DNA of 9,026 bases from Xanthobacteraceae bacterium. Lineage in GTDB: Bacteria; Pseudomonadota; Alphaproteobacteria; Rhizobiales; Xanthobacteraceae. Numbering within the stretch: the first letter of the stretch is position 1; each line of letters begins with the position of its first letter. The notes below the pieces were generated by a model that worked only from the letters and a program-made list of their open reading frames with translations, was not told where the DNA came from and made no database searches. Position numbers and translations under genes: made by a program. Below, piece by piece: positions 1 to 6,242 of this stretch. The stretch spans positions 1-9,026 of the forward strand of contig JASHRR010001203.1 of assembly GCA_030037185.1 (NCBI GenBank). Direction: 5' to 3'.

Positions 1-696
1 TACTACGGCGACAGGCGACGGCGCGACGCGCTGGATCGGCACTATGCCCGGTTTGTCGCCAAGAACGATCTGGTATTCGACATCGGCAGCCACGTCGGCG
101 ATCGGGTTGCGGCATTCCGCCGGCTTGGGGCGCGGGTCGTTGCGGTCGAGCCTCAGCCGGCGCTGGCCAAAACCCTGCGGCTCATCTATGGCCGCGACAA
201 AATGGTGACCTTGGTGGAGAGCGCGGTCGGCCGTGGGCCGGGAAAGGTTGCCCTGAAACTCAATCTCGATAATCCGACCGTTTCGACCGCCTCGGAGGCC
301 TTTATCGCGGCCGCCCACGACGCGCCGGGTTGGGAGGGGCAGCGTTGGATCAGGACCGTCGAGGTGCCGGTCGCTACCCTCGACGCGCTGATTGCACACT
401 ACGGGCCGCCGCGCTTCATCAAGATCGATGTCGAGGGCTATGAGGCCGAAGCCCTCGCCGGGCTTTCCGCGCCCGCGCCGGCGCTGTCGTTCGAATTCAC
501 CACCATCCAGCGCGACATCGCCTGCGCCTGCGTGGCGCGTTGCGCCGCGATCGGCTATCGGGCATTCGAAGCCTCGCTCGGCGAGAGCCTCGCTTTCGTG
601 CATGGGCGCAAGCTCGGTGCCGGCGAAATCACCGATTGGCTGATGGGATTGCCGGGCCGCGCCAATTCGGGAGACATCTATGCGACCTTGGCCTAG
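1..696 (+). CDS. FkbM family SAM-dependent methyltransferase, 5'-truncated
   Basis: The reading frame is open from base 1 to a TAG at 694-696 (231 residues visible), so the N-terminus lies outside the window. The class I methyltransferase core is readable: motif I for S-adenosylmethionine binding is FDIGSHVGD (about residues 26-34), an acidic strand-end follows at VVAVEPQP (47-54), and the FkbM signature FIKIDVEGYEAEAL sits at about 139-152. FkbM enzymes O-methylate sugars, lipids or polyketides in the cytoplasm; the substrate here cannot be read from the sequence. Judging from the usual position of motif I, only a few tens of residues are missing. The last bases overlap a possible ATG at 680, but I do not think that is the next gene's start. 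Family assignment is strong; substrate is unknown. Confidence 0.9.
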   Translation, partial: YYGDRRRRDALDRHYARFVAKNDLVFDIGSHVGDRVAAFRRLGARVVAVEPQPALAKTLRLIYGRDKMVTLVESAVGRGPGKVALKLNLDNPTVSTASEAFIAAAHDAPGWEGQRWIRTVEVPVATLDALIAHYGPPRFIKIDVEGYEAEALAGLSAPAPALSFEFTTIQRDIACACVARCAAIGYRAFEASLGESLAFVHGRKLGAGEITDWLMGLPGRANSGDIYATLA

Positions 697-755
697 GTTT
701 CGCTGCCACTTAAGCGCATCGACACGCACGACTTGGGCAGCAATCCTTCGCCCGT

Positions 756-831
756 GCTTGCGGGGGAGGGCGAGCAACGGCGGCAACACGATGCCGACTC
801 GCCGCCGAGGCCGTAACCCTCCCCCGCAAGC
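756..831. repeat. Intergenic hairpin repeat, GCTTGCGGGGGAGGG arms
   Basis: The left arm GCTTGCGGGGGAGGG (756-770) is the exact reverse complement of the right arm (817-831), a perfect 15-bp stem. Inside it a second inverted pair, CGGCGGC (778-784) and GCCGCCG (801-807), can extend the structure. In the frame of the next gene the right arm reads NPPPQAGEG. I have often seen this in over-extended N-termini from Rhizobiales genomes, which suggests a dispersed intergenic repeat (from memory, not searched). It follows the methyltransferase stop by 59 bp and could also stabilise the 3' end of that mRNA or help terminate it. No T-tract follows the right arm. Confidence 0.7.
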
Positions 832-883
832 CGGCGAGGGGCAAAAACGCCTGGTCACTTATTACGGTCATCTCCTGAGCCGG

Positions 884-1810
884 GTGTGCTCCACGGCTGT
901 GCTCGCCGCGCTGGTGGCGCCTGCCGTCGCGAGTGCGGGCAGCCCTGTGCCGGTGACGGTCGAGAATGCCAGCACGCCGACGCTCTGCGCCGAAACTGAC
1001 AACGTCTACCTCAAGCTCACCTCGGCCGCTGTGCGCCAATTCACCATTGAGGCAACCCATCCGGCCTATGCGGGCACCATCGTGGCCGACCGCACCGCCC
1101 CGGATTTCCATAACTGCGATATGTCGGCCGATCCGGTGCATCGCGCCGAGCCGCGACGAGTGACGATTTACGAGAGCAGCGACTTGCAGCTGGTGGGCCA
1201 CACCTTTAGTTCGTTCTGGCGGCCCGCTGCGGTTCCGGTCCGGGTCGGAGCGCGGGTCGAGACTGGGCTGCACCTCCTGCAGCTTTTCACGAAATTCAGG
1301 GAACGCACCGAGGAAGTGCTGGTGCTCTATCCCGCCGACGGCTATTGGCGCGCGCGTCCGCTGCCGCCAGAACACCTGTCCTATAGCGCCTACGGCTCGT
1401 CGCTCCTGATCGGGCCGATCGAGACGGCGGGCCGCCCGTTTGTCGATATCCGCGACGTCACATTCGACCCAGCGACGCTGAGCTTCCGCCTCGCCTTTGT
1501 GCGCGGCGGCGAGGCAACGCTACGGCTTGACGCCGTCGACCGCGAGCACATCGCCCTCGACGTGAAATTCGATCGCGCAATCGCGGCGCGCCCGTTCGCG
1601 GCGCTGCGCTCGATGTTCGTCACCGAAACCAATGCCGATGTCGCCCGCGTCGCCTGGCGCACGGCCGGCGGCAAAGCCTATGAAGTGGCGCCGATCATGT
1701 CGTTTGGTCATGCCGAGGCGGAAGAGTTGTGGGCCGGACGGCGCCTGCCGTCGCGCCACAACACCAGTGCCCCCGACATGATTTTCCGCTCGTTCATGGG
1801 CGAGGATTGA
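884..1810 (+). CDS. Exported protein of unknown function
   Basis: I do not recognise a named family. The frame is open from ATG 680, but codons from 680 to about 850 lack the G/C third-position bias seen afterwards and run through the hairpin repeat. I therefore place the start near GTG 884 (308 residues); CTG 851 is an alternative that adds an arginine before the hydrophobic stretch. ATG 680 does have a GGGAGA 5 bases upstream, so the start is uncertain. The N-terminus is a Sec-like signal: hydrophobic STAVLAALVAPAV, then an ASA|G cleavage site at about residue 18. Two cysteines in the mature part (about 35 and 78) could form a disulfide in the periplasm. The rest looks beta-rich and soluble with no further membrane segment. 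A second exported protein gene follows 193 bp downstream on the same strand. Confidence 0.75.
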   Translation: MCSTAVLAALVAPAVASAGSPVPVTVENASTPTLCAETDNVYLKLTSAAVRQFTIEATHPAYAGTIVADRTAPDFHNCDMSADPVHRAEPRRVTIYESSDLQLVGHTFSSFWRPAAVPVRVGARVETGLHLLQLFTKFRERTEEVLVLYPADGYWRARPLPPEHLSYSAYGSSLLIGPIETAGRPFVDIRDVTFDPATLSFRLAFVRGGEATLRLDAVDREHIALDVKFDRAIAARPFAALRSMFVTETNADVARVAWRTAGGKAYEVAPIMSFGHAEAEELWAGRRLPSRHNTSAPDMIFRSFMGED

Positions 1811-1825
1811 AAGATGGGCGGGCGC

Positions 1826-1850
1826 GCTCGGCTGGGCAACGTCGCCGAGC
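1826..1850 (+). terminator. Possible weak terminator hairpin after the secreted protein gene
   Basis: GCTCGGC (1826-1832) pairs with GCCGAGC (1844-1850) around an 11-base loop, 16 bases after the stop codon at 1810. There is no run of T after it, so intrinsic termination would be weak; it may simply protect the mRNA end. Confidence 0.3.
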
Positions 1851-1905
1851 TAACGCCACAGCTCAGTGGAGTCGCGCAACTTTGCCGGCGCCGTCACACC
1901 GCAGG

Positions 1906-1936
1906 GCGCCCGCCAGGTCTGTGCAAAGGCGGGCGC
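1906..1936 (+). other. GC-rich stem-loop upstream of the pentapeptide gene
   Basis: GCGCCCGCC (1906-1914) pairs perfectly with GGCGGGCGC (1928-1936), a 9-bp all-GC stem with a 13-base loop, ending 67 bases before the pentapeptide gene start. It has no trailing T-tract. If transcription runs through from the gene ending at 1810, this structure lies in the leader of the downstream gene and could separate their expression. Confidence 0.4.
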
Positions 1937-1991
1937 ACGGCGTCCCCCCGCCCTAGGCGCGGCACCCCTCGCATCACCAGCGACACTGCGC

Positions 1992-1997
1992 TATCCT
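1992..1997 (+). promoter_or_regulatory. Candidate -10 box for a leaderless transcript
   Basis: TATCCT ends 6 bases before ATG 2004. If the A of the ATG is the transcription start, this hexamer occupies exactly -12 to -7. No Shine-Dalgarno-like sequence precedes the ATG (the bases are GACAAC), which fits leaderless translation. The corresponding -35 region (TCGCAT, 1969-1974) is a poor match, so this is tentative. Confidence 0.25.
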
Positions 1998-2003
1998 GAC
2001 AAC

Positions 2004-2789
2004 ATGAAACTCACGTCGCTGCCTCTCCTGCCGGTGGCTGCGGTGCTCGCTGCAGCGGCCGCGATCCTATGTCCGTCGGCTCGTGCGTGCGCCGATCAGC
2101 GCGAGGATTTTCTCGCCGGCCGCGTCAAGGAATGCCCCGGCTGCGATCTCACCGGCGCCAATTTCAAGCGGCGCGACCTCACCGGCGCCAATCTCGCGGG
2201 GGCCATTCTCAAGGACGTAAACTTTCACGATGCACGTCTCATCGGCGCTAAGCTCGCCGGCGCCGACTTCTCGGGCGCCAATCTCAACAAGGCCAATTTG
2301 AGTCGTGCCGATGTCGCGGGCGCCAAACTCAACGAAGCCATGCTCTATGGCGCGATCCTGGATGCCGCCAAGCTGGCGGGCGCCGATTTCAGTGAAGCCC
2401 TGATGGGCACCGCGCGGTTCCTGCGCTGCGATCTCAGCAAGGCGACGCTGCGTAATGCCGACATGCGCAAGACGCGCCTCGACGACGCGGTGTTGACCGG
2501 CGCGGACCTCACCGGCGCGGCGCTCGATCAGGCGATGCTCCGCGATGCCAAGCTCGAGCACGCGGTGCTAGCCGAGACGCGCCTGATGGGGGCCGATCTG
2601 ACCGGCGCGAACCTGAACGGGGCCGACCTCTCGGATGCCGATGCCCTGCATGCGAATTTACGCGGCGCCGATCTCAGCGGCGCCAACCTGGCCGAGACCA
2701 ATCTGCGCCAAGCCAATCTCTACGAGGCAACGCTCGACGGCGCGACTTACCGCGCAACCATCATGCCGGACGGGACGACCGAGCCCTAG
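2004..2789 (+). CDS. Exported pentapeptide-repeat protein
   Basis: A 261-residue protein. ATG 2004 is chosen because it opens directly into a signal peptide (MKLTS, then a hydrophobic run to about residue 23, with a likely cleavage near the ARA at about 26-28). The in-frame extension to 1866 has no such character. After a short linker with a CPGC cysteine pair (44-47), residues 47 to about 250 are nearly uninterrupted pentapeptide repeats of the A(D/N)LxX type, for example DLTGANL, DLSGANL and GADLTGA. That is about 40 repeats, enough for about ten coils of a right-handed quadrilateral beta-helix. Such proteins act by shape and protein binding rather than catalysis. Gyrase-mimic members are cytoplasmic, so that role is unlikely for an exported one. 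The partner is unknown. No ribosome-binding site is evident before the start. It converges on the - strand gene at 2895. Confidence 0.9.
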   Translation: MKLTSLPLLPVAAVLAAAAAILCPSARACADQREDFLAGRVKECPGCDLTGANFKRRDLTGANLAGAILKDVNFHDARLIGAKLAGADFSGANLNKANLSRADVAGAKLNEAMLYGAILDAAKLAGADFSEALMGTARFLRCDLSKATLRNADMRKTRLDDAVLTGADLTGAALDQAMLRDAKLEHAVLAETRLMGADLTGANLNGADLSDADALHANLRGADLSGANLAETNLRQANLYEATLDGATYRATIMPDGTTEP

Positions 2790-2894
2790 AGATGTCTAAA
2801 CTGCAAACCGGATTGACGAAGTGAAGTCCGCGGACCGCGCTTGCCGCAGCGTGATGCCAACCCGGCCTTGCCTGCCGCTCAACCCTCTTCAAGC
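2790..2894. other. Convergent intergenic gap
   Basis: This 105-bp gap lies between the 3' ends of two convergent genes. The only structure I see is a 10-bp palindrome GTCCGCGGAC at 2826-2835. It has no loop or T-tract, so a terminator is not evident for either gene. Confidence 0.4.
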
Positions 2895-3665
2895 TCACTC
2901 GCCCAGCTGATAGATCTCCAGTCGCGCGGAACTTTCGAACTGCCCTTGCGTCAATTGGGTCGGCAATTGCGGATTGTAGGCGCTCTGGCCCGGCTTGCGG
3001 AACAAGTCGGTGCGGACCACGATCCGACGTCCGGCGGCGCGATCATCGCGCTCGCAGGCAAGCTTGATGAACAGCGAGCCGACCGCGGTTTCGCCCTCGC
3101 CGGGCGGCGTGGCCTGACAATCTCGCGCCGGATCGATGTTGAAGCGCGAGGCCATGACGGCGCCGAGGGTATAGGCTTCCTCGCGCTTCTTGCGATCGGC
3201 CTCGGTGATGTCGTTGCGATGCTCTGGCCGCGCGTCTGTCACCATGCGGATCCCTTTGAGGATGCCGGCGTCGTCGAATAGGGCGCTGGTGATCACCGGA
3301 AAGGTGACTTCGTGGGTGCCGGCCCAGCGCGAGATTTCGCGATCATTGTCGTGGGCGCGCGCGATGTATTCGAGCTCGTCGTCATATTCAAAATAGACCT
3401 CGTGCAGGCCGTCGGGTTCCGCCGCACAGCGCTTGAAACCGGCCCAGCCGGTCAGCGGTGCGCGCGGCGGCCCGCCGTTGGCGCCGCACGCGAAGCCGCG
3501 GAACTCGCTCGGGTCTGGCTGCCCGGCGATCGGCGCACCGATCTTGAGGTCCCAGATGGTATCGCGCCGCAGCGGCTCGGCGCCCGCCGGCGTCGCAAGC
3601 ACGCAAAACATGCAAAGGATCAGAGCCGCGCGATGTGGCCTCGCTGCAAAACACTCCACTGGCAT
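2895..3665 (-). CDS. Exported protein of unknown function, four mature cysteines
   Basis: I do not recognise a named family. The start ATG at 3665 is preferred over the in-frame TTG just before it because GGGAG (3676-3672) lies 6 bases upstream. The 256-residue product begins with a signal peptide: charged HR before a hydrophobic AALILCMFCVLAT, and an AGA|E cleavage at about residue 29. The mature part has cysteines at about 60, 80, 183 and 204, which could make two disulfides. It also has an acidic aromatic stretch (EVYFEYDDELEY, about 89-100) and a charged helix (EADRKKREEAY, about 155-165). No membrane segment follows the signal, so a soluble periplasmic protein is likely. The mRNA leader would contain two strong GC hairpins (3687-3732). 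It is convergent with the pentapeptide-repeat gene; no shared function can be inferred. Confidence 0.85.
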   Translation of the reverse strand: MPVECFAARPHRAALILCMFCVLATPAGAEPLRRDTIWDLKIGAPIAGQPDPSEFRGFACGANGGPPRAPLTGWAGFKRCAAEPDGLHEVYFEYDDELEYIARAHDNDREISRWAGTHEVTFPVITSALFDDAGILKGIRMVTDARPEHRNDITEADRKKREEAYTLGAVMASRFNIDPARDCQATPPGEGETAVGSLFIKLACERDDRAAGRRIVVRTDLFRKPGQSAYNPQLPTQLTQGQFESSARLEIYQLGE

Positions 3666-3686
3666 CAAAAGCTCCCGATGGCGACT

Positions 3687-3732
3687 GCCGGCGCAAGCCG
3701 GCCGGGGAAATCGGCAGCCGGCGAAGCCGGCT
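3687..3732. repeat. Tandem GCCGGC palindromic hairpins
   Basis: Two hairpins stand side by side. The first is GCCGGC-GCAA-GCCGGC (3687-3702), with a GNRA-type loop on the + strand. The second is AGCCGGC-GAA-GCCGGCT (3716-3732), flanked by GGC and GCC that extend the pairing imperfectly. They begin 22 bases upstream of the ATG at 3665, so they would sit in the 5' leader of that - strand gene, just beyond its ribosome-binding site. They resemble the short palindromic repeats scattered through GC-rich Rhizobiales genomes. Confidence 0.6.
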
Positions 3733-3737
3733 TTGCC

Positions 3738-4418
3738 TGTATTGAACTGGGGCCAGAACCGTTTCGTGCCTAACCGCGGCTTGTCTACTGCCTTGCCTTT
3801 CAGAGCCTGGAGCTTAACGAAGCACGCCGAGGTGAGTCTTGAACCTGTCTGGCTGGGGCCAGAGTCCCGAGCTTACCGAGGTAAAACCCACCGCACGGCG
3901 GCTCCGGCAAAAGCCGTCGCCGGCAGGCCGAATGGGTTACTTCCCTCTCTGGTGTGATAATAGCACCGTGCCGCTGTCGCGAAAATCCCGTCAGTCATTG
4001 CGAAGCTTGCGGGATGTTGGGTTGCGGCCAAATGAGCGACCGTCAATCACCCCTTCCTAAACGAGGAAGCGTGGGCGTACAGGCGAGGTGATCGCACCGA
4101 TGGGCTGAAGATATTTATCTGCATTTTCAACGGCCCTCCGAGCTTCATGCAGTTAATAGCGCAGTAAGGCTAGGCTGTGTTCGCACGTGCCTCAGCTCGC
4201 CGACGGCAGGATGCGTGAGACGGGCCCCGGGCCGGCACGCACCACGGTATCGCTCTCCCATCGGTCCCACCAGGAGCCTCGCCGGACCCGAACGAACGTT
4301 GCACGGCAGAATAGTGGTGTTTTCGCCGAAGCCGTCGAAAGCTAGCGAACCTTGGCGGCGCCGCCGTCGGCGGATATCATGGGAGCCGCATGGGGCAGTG
4401 GGCACCGTTTCGCTTTGC
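3738..4418. other. Long intergenic stretch without a convincing gene
   Basis: I find no open frame here with coding character on either strand; the open frames have arginine- and proline-heavy translations and no ribosome-binding site. It holds two partial direct repeats ending in CTGGGGCCAGA (3742-3757 and 3838-3863), a hairpin CTTCCT-AAACG-AGGAAG (4053-4069) with no T-tract, and a perfect palindrome GGCGGCGCCGCC (4354-4365). No tRNA-like cloverleaf was noticed. It may be decayed or regulatory sequence. Confidence 0.5.
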
Positions 4419-4433
4419 CCGCGAACCTCGCGG
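4419..4433. promoter_or_regulatory. Candidate operator palindrome at the cytochrome promoter
   Basis: CCGCGA-acc-TCGCGG is a perfect 6+6 inverted repeat ending one base before the putative -35 box at 4435. The position suits an activator or a repressor that touches RNA polymerase. I do not recognise the binding protein. Confidence 0.35.
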
Positions 4434-4434
4434 C

Positions 4435-4464
4435 TTGGAATCATCGTCCGCCAGGCGGTATGAT
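4435..4464 (+). promoter_or_regulatory. Putative sigma70-type promoter of the cytochrome c gene
   Basis: TTGGAA (4435-4440) and TATGAT (4459-4464) are separated by 18 bases. Both match the housekeeping consensus in four or more positions. Transcription would start near 4471, giving a leader of about 28 bases before the GTG start at 4499 and leaving the Shine-Dalgarno at 4487-4494 inside the transcript. Confidence 0.55.
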
Positions 4465-4498
4465 GAATCAAGTGATCGATAACGCCGGAGGGAGCCGC

Positions 4499-5041
4499 GT
4501 GCATTGCCCATCTCAGTCCATTCGACCGCCGCGCGCGCAACGCGTTACTCTCGTCTTCGGGGCGTTGGCCGCGTTGCTCGTCGCGCCCGTGCATGTCGCC
4601 GCGCAAACCCCGGACGCCAGTGACATCGCCGAGGGGGCCCGTCTGTTCCGGCAAAAGGCCAACTGCCAAGCATGCCACGGCTGGGCCGGCGATGGCCGCA
4701 AGATGGATTCGCAAATGCCGGACGGCGCCAATCTCCGCGAGACCCGGCTCGACCGCGCGACGCTGATCATGACGATCAAATGCGGTCTGCCCGGAACCGG
4801 CATGCCGCCTTTTGACAAGTTCGCCTACAGCGACGGCCGCTGCTATGGCCTCAAGCAGGCCGACCTGACAAAGGCCGGCCAGCGGATGTCGGACCCGCCG
4901 GCCACCCTGCAGAACCGGGAGATCGACTACATCGTGGATTTCATGTTTGCCAAGATCATCGGCAAAGGCCCGATGAACCATGCGAAGTGCATCGAGTTTT
5001 GGGGACAGGACACTGAGGCCTGCCGCGAAGTCCCCGAGTAA
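4499..5041 (+). CDS. Exported class I c-type cytochrome
   Basis: A 180-residue periplasmic electron carrier. I start it at GTG 4499 because GGAGGGAG (4487-4494) lies 4 bases upstream and the product then opens with a proper signal peptide: RPPRAQR, hydrophobic VTLVFGALAALLVAPV, and cleavage near VAA|Q at about residue 35. The in-frame ATGs at 4460/4463 overlap the likely -10 box. Haem attachment is CQACH (56-60), and the distal methionine ligand is probably M102 in GTGMPPF. Extra cysteine pairs at about 95/115 and 164/175 could be disulfides that fix the long C-terminal part, which holds an EIDYIVDFMFAKIIGKG helix. It is larger than the minimal cytochrome c fold. In related genomes such cytochromes often take electrons from periplasmic dehydrogenases; no partner enzyme is in view, so the donor is unknown. 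It is transcribed alone and ends at a hairpin facing the opposite gene. Confidence 0.9.
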   Translation: MHCPSQSIRPPRAQRVTLVFGALAALLVAPVHVAAQTPDASDIAEGARLFRQKANCQACHGWAGDGRKMDSQMPDGANLRETRLDRATLIMTIKCGLPGTGMPPFDKFAYSDGRCYGLKQADLTKAGQRMSDPPATLQNREIDYIVDFMFAKIIGKGPMNHAKCIEFWGQDTEACREVPE

Positions 5042-5113
5042 CCGGAGCCGCGACGAAAGGCGGGCGCTTGTTGTGGATCCCCAGGCCGCTCCGGGCGGTC
5101 GCGGATTCGATTA

Positions 5114-5140
5114 CCGGGCTCGCCACAAGGGCGGGCCCGG
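5114..5140 (+). terminator. Probable terminator hairpin between convergent genes
   Basis: CCGGGCTCGCC (5114-5124) pairs with GGCGGGCCCGG (5130-5140) around the loop ACAAG: an 11-bp stem with one T-G position. The tail TTGCTT is only weakly T-rich. In the + transcript the odd pair is a G-U wobble, while in the - transcript it becomes an A-C mismatch. The hairpin therefore favours the cytochrome mRNA, whose stop is 73 bases upstream. Confidence 0.55.
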
Positions 5141-5200
5141 TTGCTTAATCCCGGCTTCGGTTTGCTGCAATTGCTTCGCTTGCGGCGCGGGGTGGCGGCA

Positions 5201-6097
5201 TCACCGGTCGTATTTCTTGAAATAACGCAGATCCGGCGGCGGCTGGTCCTTCACGGCGGGCATCAACAGGCCGTCGCCGCTGAGGAAATAAACCTCCTTG
5301 CCGATGCCGACGTGAACGTTGCCTTCGCCGCAAACCTGATGGCCGAACCAGATCGGTTTGCCCGAGACCGTACGCCGGTAGGTTTTGTGGACCACCCAGG
5401 GCCGGGTCAACGCATGATCCATGGTGGTGATATCGTCGTGGAGCAGGTTCGGATTGGCCTTGTCGAGATAAATTCGTTCGTAGATCACGCTCTCATTGTC
5501 GGCGTGCAACGGAATGCCGGTAGCGTCGTAGACACGAGGCCCCTTCAAGCCGCGGGTCTCGACCATCAGCGTATCGTAGCGGCCGTCGCCGTCCTCATCG
5601 AGCCACTTGCCGATGGAATATCCGAGGAACCGCGGCTCCAATGCCATATTGGCGGGAAAGTCGCGGCCATCGGTATAGATGTGGCGATTGAAGTCGTGAT
5701 CGCGCTCCATCAGGATGTAGGTGGTTTCCGGCGTGACGATGAATTCCATGGCCGAGTAGCCGATCATCACCCGCGGCATGCCCGGAGAAATGCATGAGTA
5801 GGTCGGGTCGATGCCCTGGCCGCCCTTCGTCATGTCAGCGAGGTTCGCCTGGTAGATCGCCTGATATTCGGGCGTCAGCGGCGGTTCCTGTCCGAGGGAC
5901 GGCGTGGCAGCCGGGGGCTTGCTCTCGTCGTAGCGAAGCCCCCCGGCGCCGCCGGCAATGAGGCCCGAGTTCCCGGCGCGCCGCCACAAACCTTTCAGGT
6001 CCGGATACTTGGTTTCATCGAATGCAGCGGCGCTGCCGATCATCGCCAGCAGTGTGGCCGCAAGCGCCGTTGCGCCGATCGAGCTGCGAAAACGCAT
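5201..6097 (-). CDS. Exported protein of unknown function with a DxDxDGxxD loop
   Basis: The start at 6097 gives 298 residues and opens directly into a signal peptide (MRFRSS, hydrophobic IGATALAATLLAMIG, cleavage near AAA|F at about residue 25). GGGAGA (6112-6107) lies 9 bases upstream. The open frame extends further to 6223 but without signal-like sequence. I recognise the protein as one of an unnamed, often multi-copy family in Bradyrhizobium-like genomes, with conserved stretches such as GMPRVM (about 106-111), TTYILMER, IYTDGRDFP (140-148), GYSIGKW (159-165), GIPLHADN (194-201) and DHALTRPW (227-234). D167-E-D-G-D-G-R-Y-D175 fits a calcium-type DxDxDGxxD loop. C102 and C256 could be bridged. 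It lies 145 bp downstream of the binding-protein gene on the same strand, so co-transcription is plausible. Its function is not known to me; a periplasmic metal-binding or enzyme-accessory role is a guess. Confidence 0.85.
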   Translation of the reverse strand: MRFRSSIGATALAATLLAMIGSAAAFDETKYPDLKGLWRRAGNSGLIAGGAGGLRYDESKPPAATPSLGQEPPLTPEYQAIYQANLADMTKGGQGIDPTYSCISPGMPRVMIGYSAMEFIVTPETTYILMERDHDFNRHIYTDGRDFPANMALEPRFLGYSIGKWLDEDGDGRYDTLMVETRGLKGPRVYDATGIPLHADNESVIYERIYLDKANPNLLHDDITTMDHALTRPWVVHKTYRRTVSGKPIWFGHQVCGEGNVHVGIGKEVYFLSGDGLLMPAVKDQPPPDLRYFKKYDR

Positions 6098-6242
6098 TGG
6101 TGGAGTTCTCCCTGGGCTGATGGTGATATCGAACCGGTTTTTCGGAGTCGTGGCCGGCTTATCCACGGTCAAGCGGAGACGCCGCAGAGGTGGGACCTGA
6201 TTAGAACACGCCCTCCGCGTCACATGCCCCGCAAAGGTGATT

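Noticed and set aside
756..831. The inverted repeat as part of an insertion sequence or CRISPR array
   Set aside because: There is no transposase, no target duplication and no regular repeat-spacer series.
710..1375. A 221-codon open frame on the - strand
   Set aside because: It is arginine- and histidine-rich, runs through the hairpin repeat and lies antisense to the better-supported secreted-protein gene.
2067..2561. A 164-codon - strand frame with internal repetition (RAGE/EIGA-like units)
   Set aside because: The periodicity is the mirror image of the pentapeptide repeats on the + strand, not an independent protein.
3738..4418. A tRNA or other structured RNA gene in the long gap
   Set aside because: Short hairpins are present, but I could not find a cloverleaf or a known RNA consensus.
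4460..4498. ATG 4460 or 4463 as the cytochrome c start
   Set aside because: They overlap the likely -10 box TATGAT, lack a Shine-Dalgarno sequence and would add residues before a complete signal peptide; GTG 4499 has a strong one.
4145..4981. A 278-codon open frame on the - strand over the cytochrome c gene
   Set aside because: It is antisense to a cytochrome with intact haem motif, signal peptide, ribosome-binding site and promoter; its translation is low-quality and continues into non-coding sequence.
5141..5797. A 218-codon + strand frame that looks hydrophobic and regular
   Set aside because: It is the antisense shadow of the 298-residue exported protein, which has a signal peptide and family motifs.
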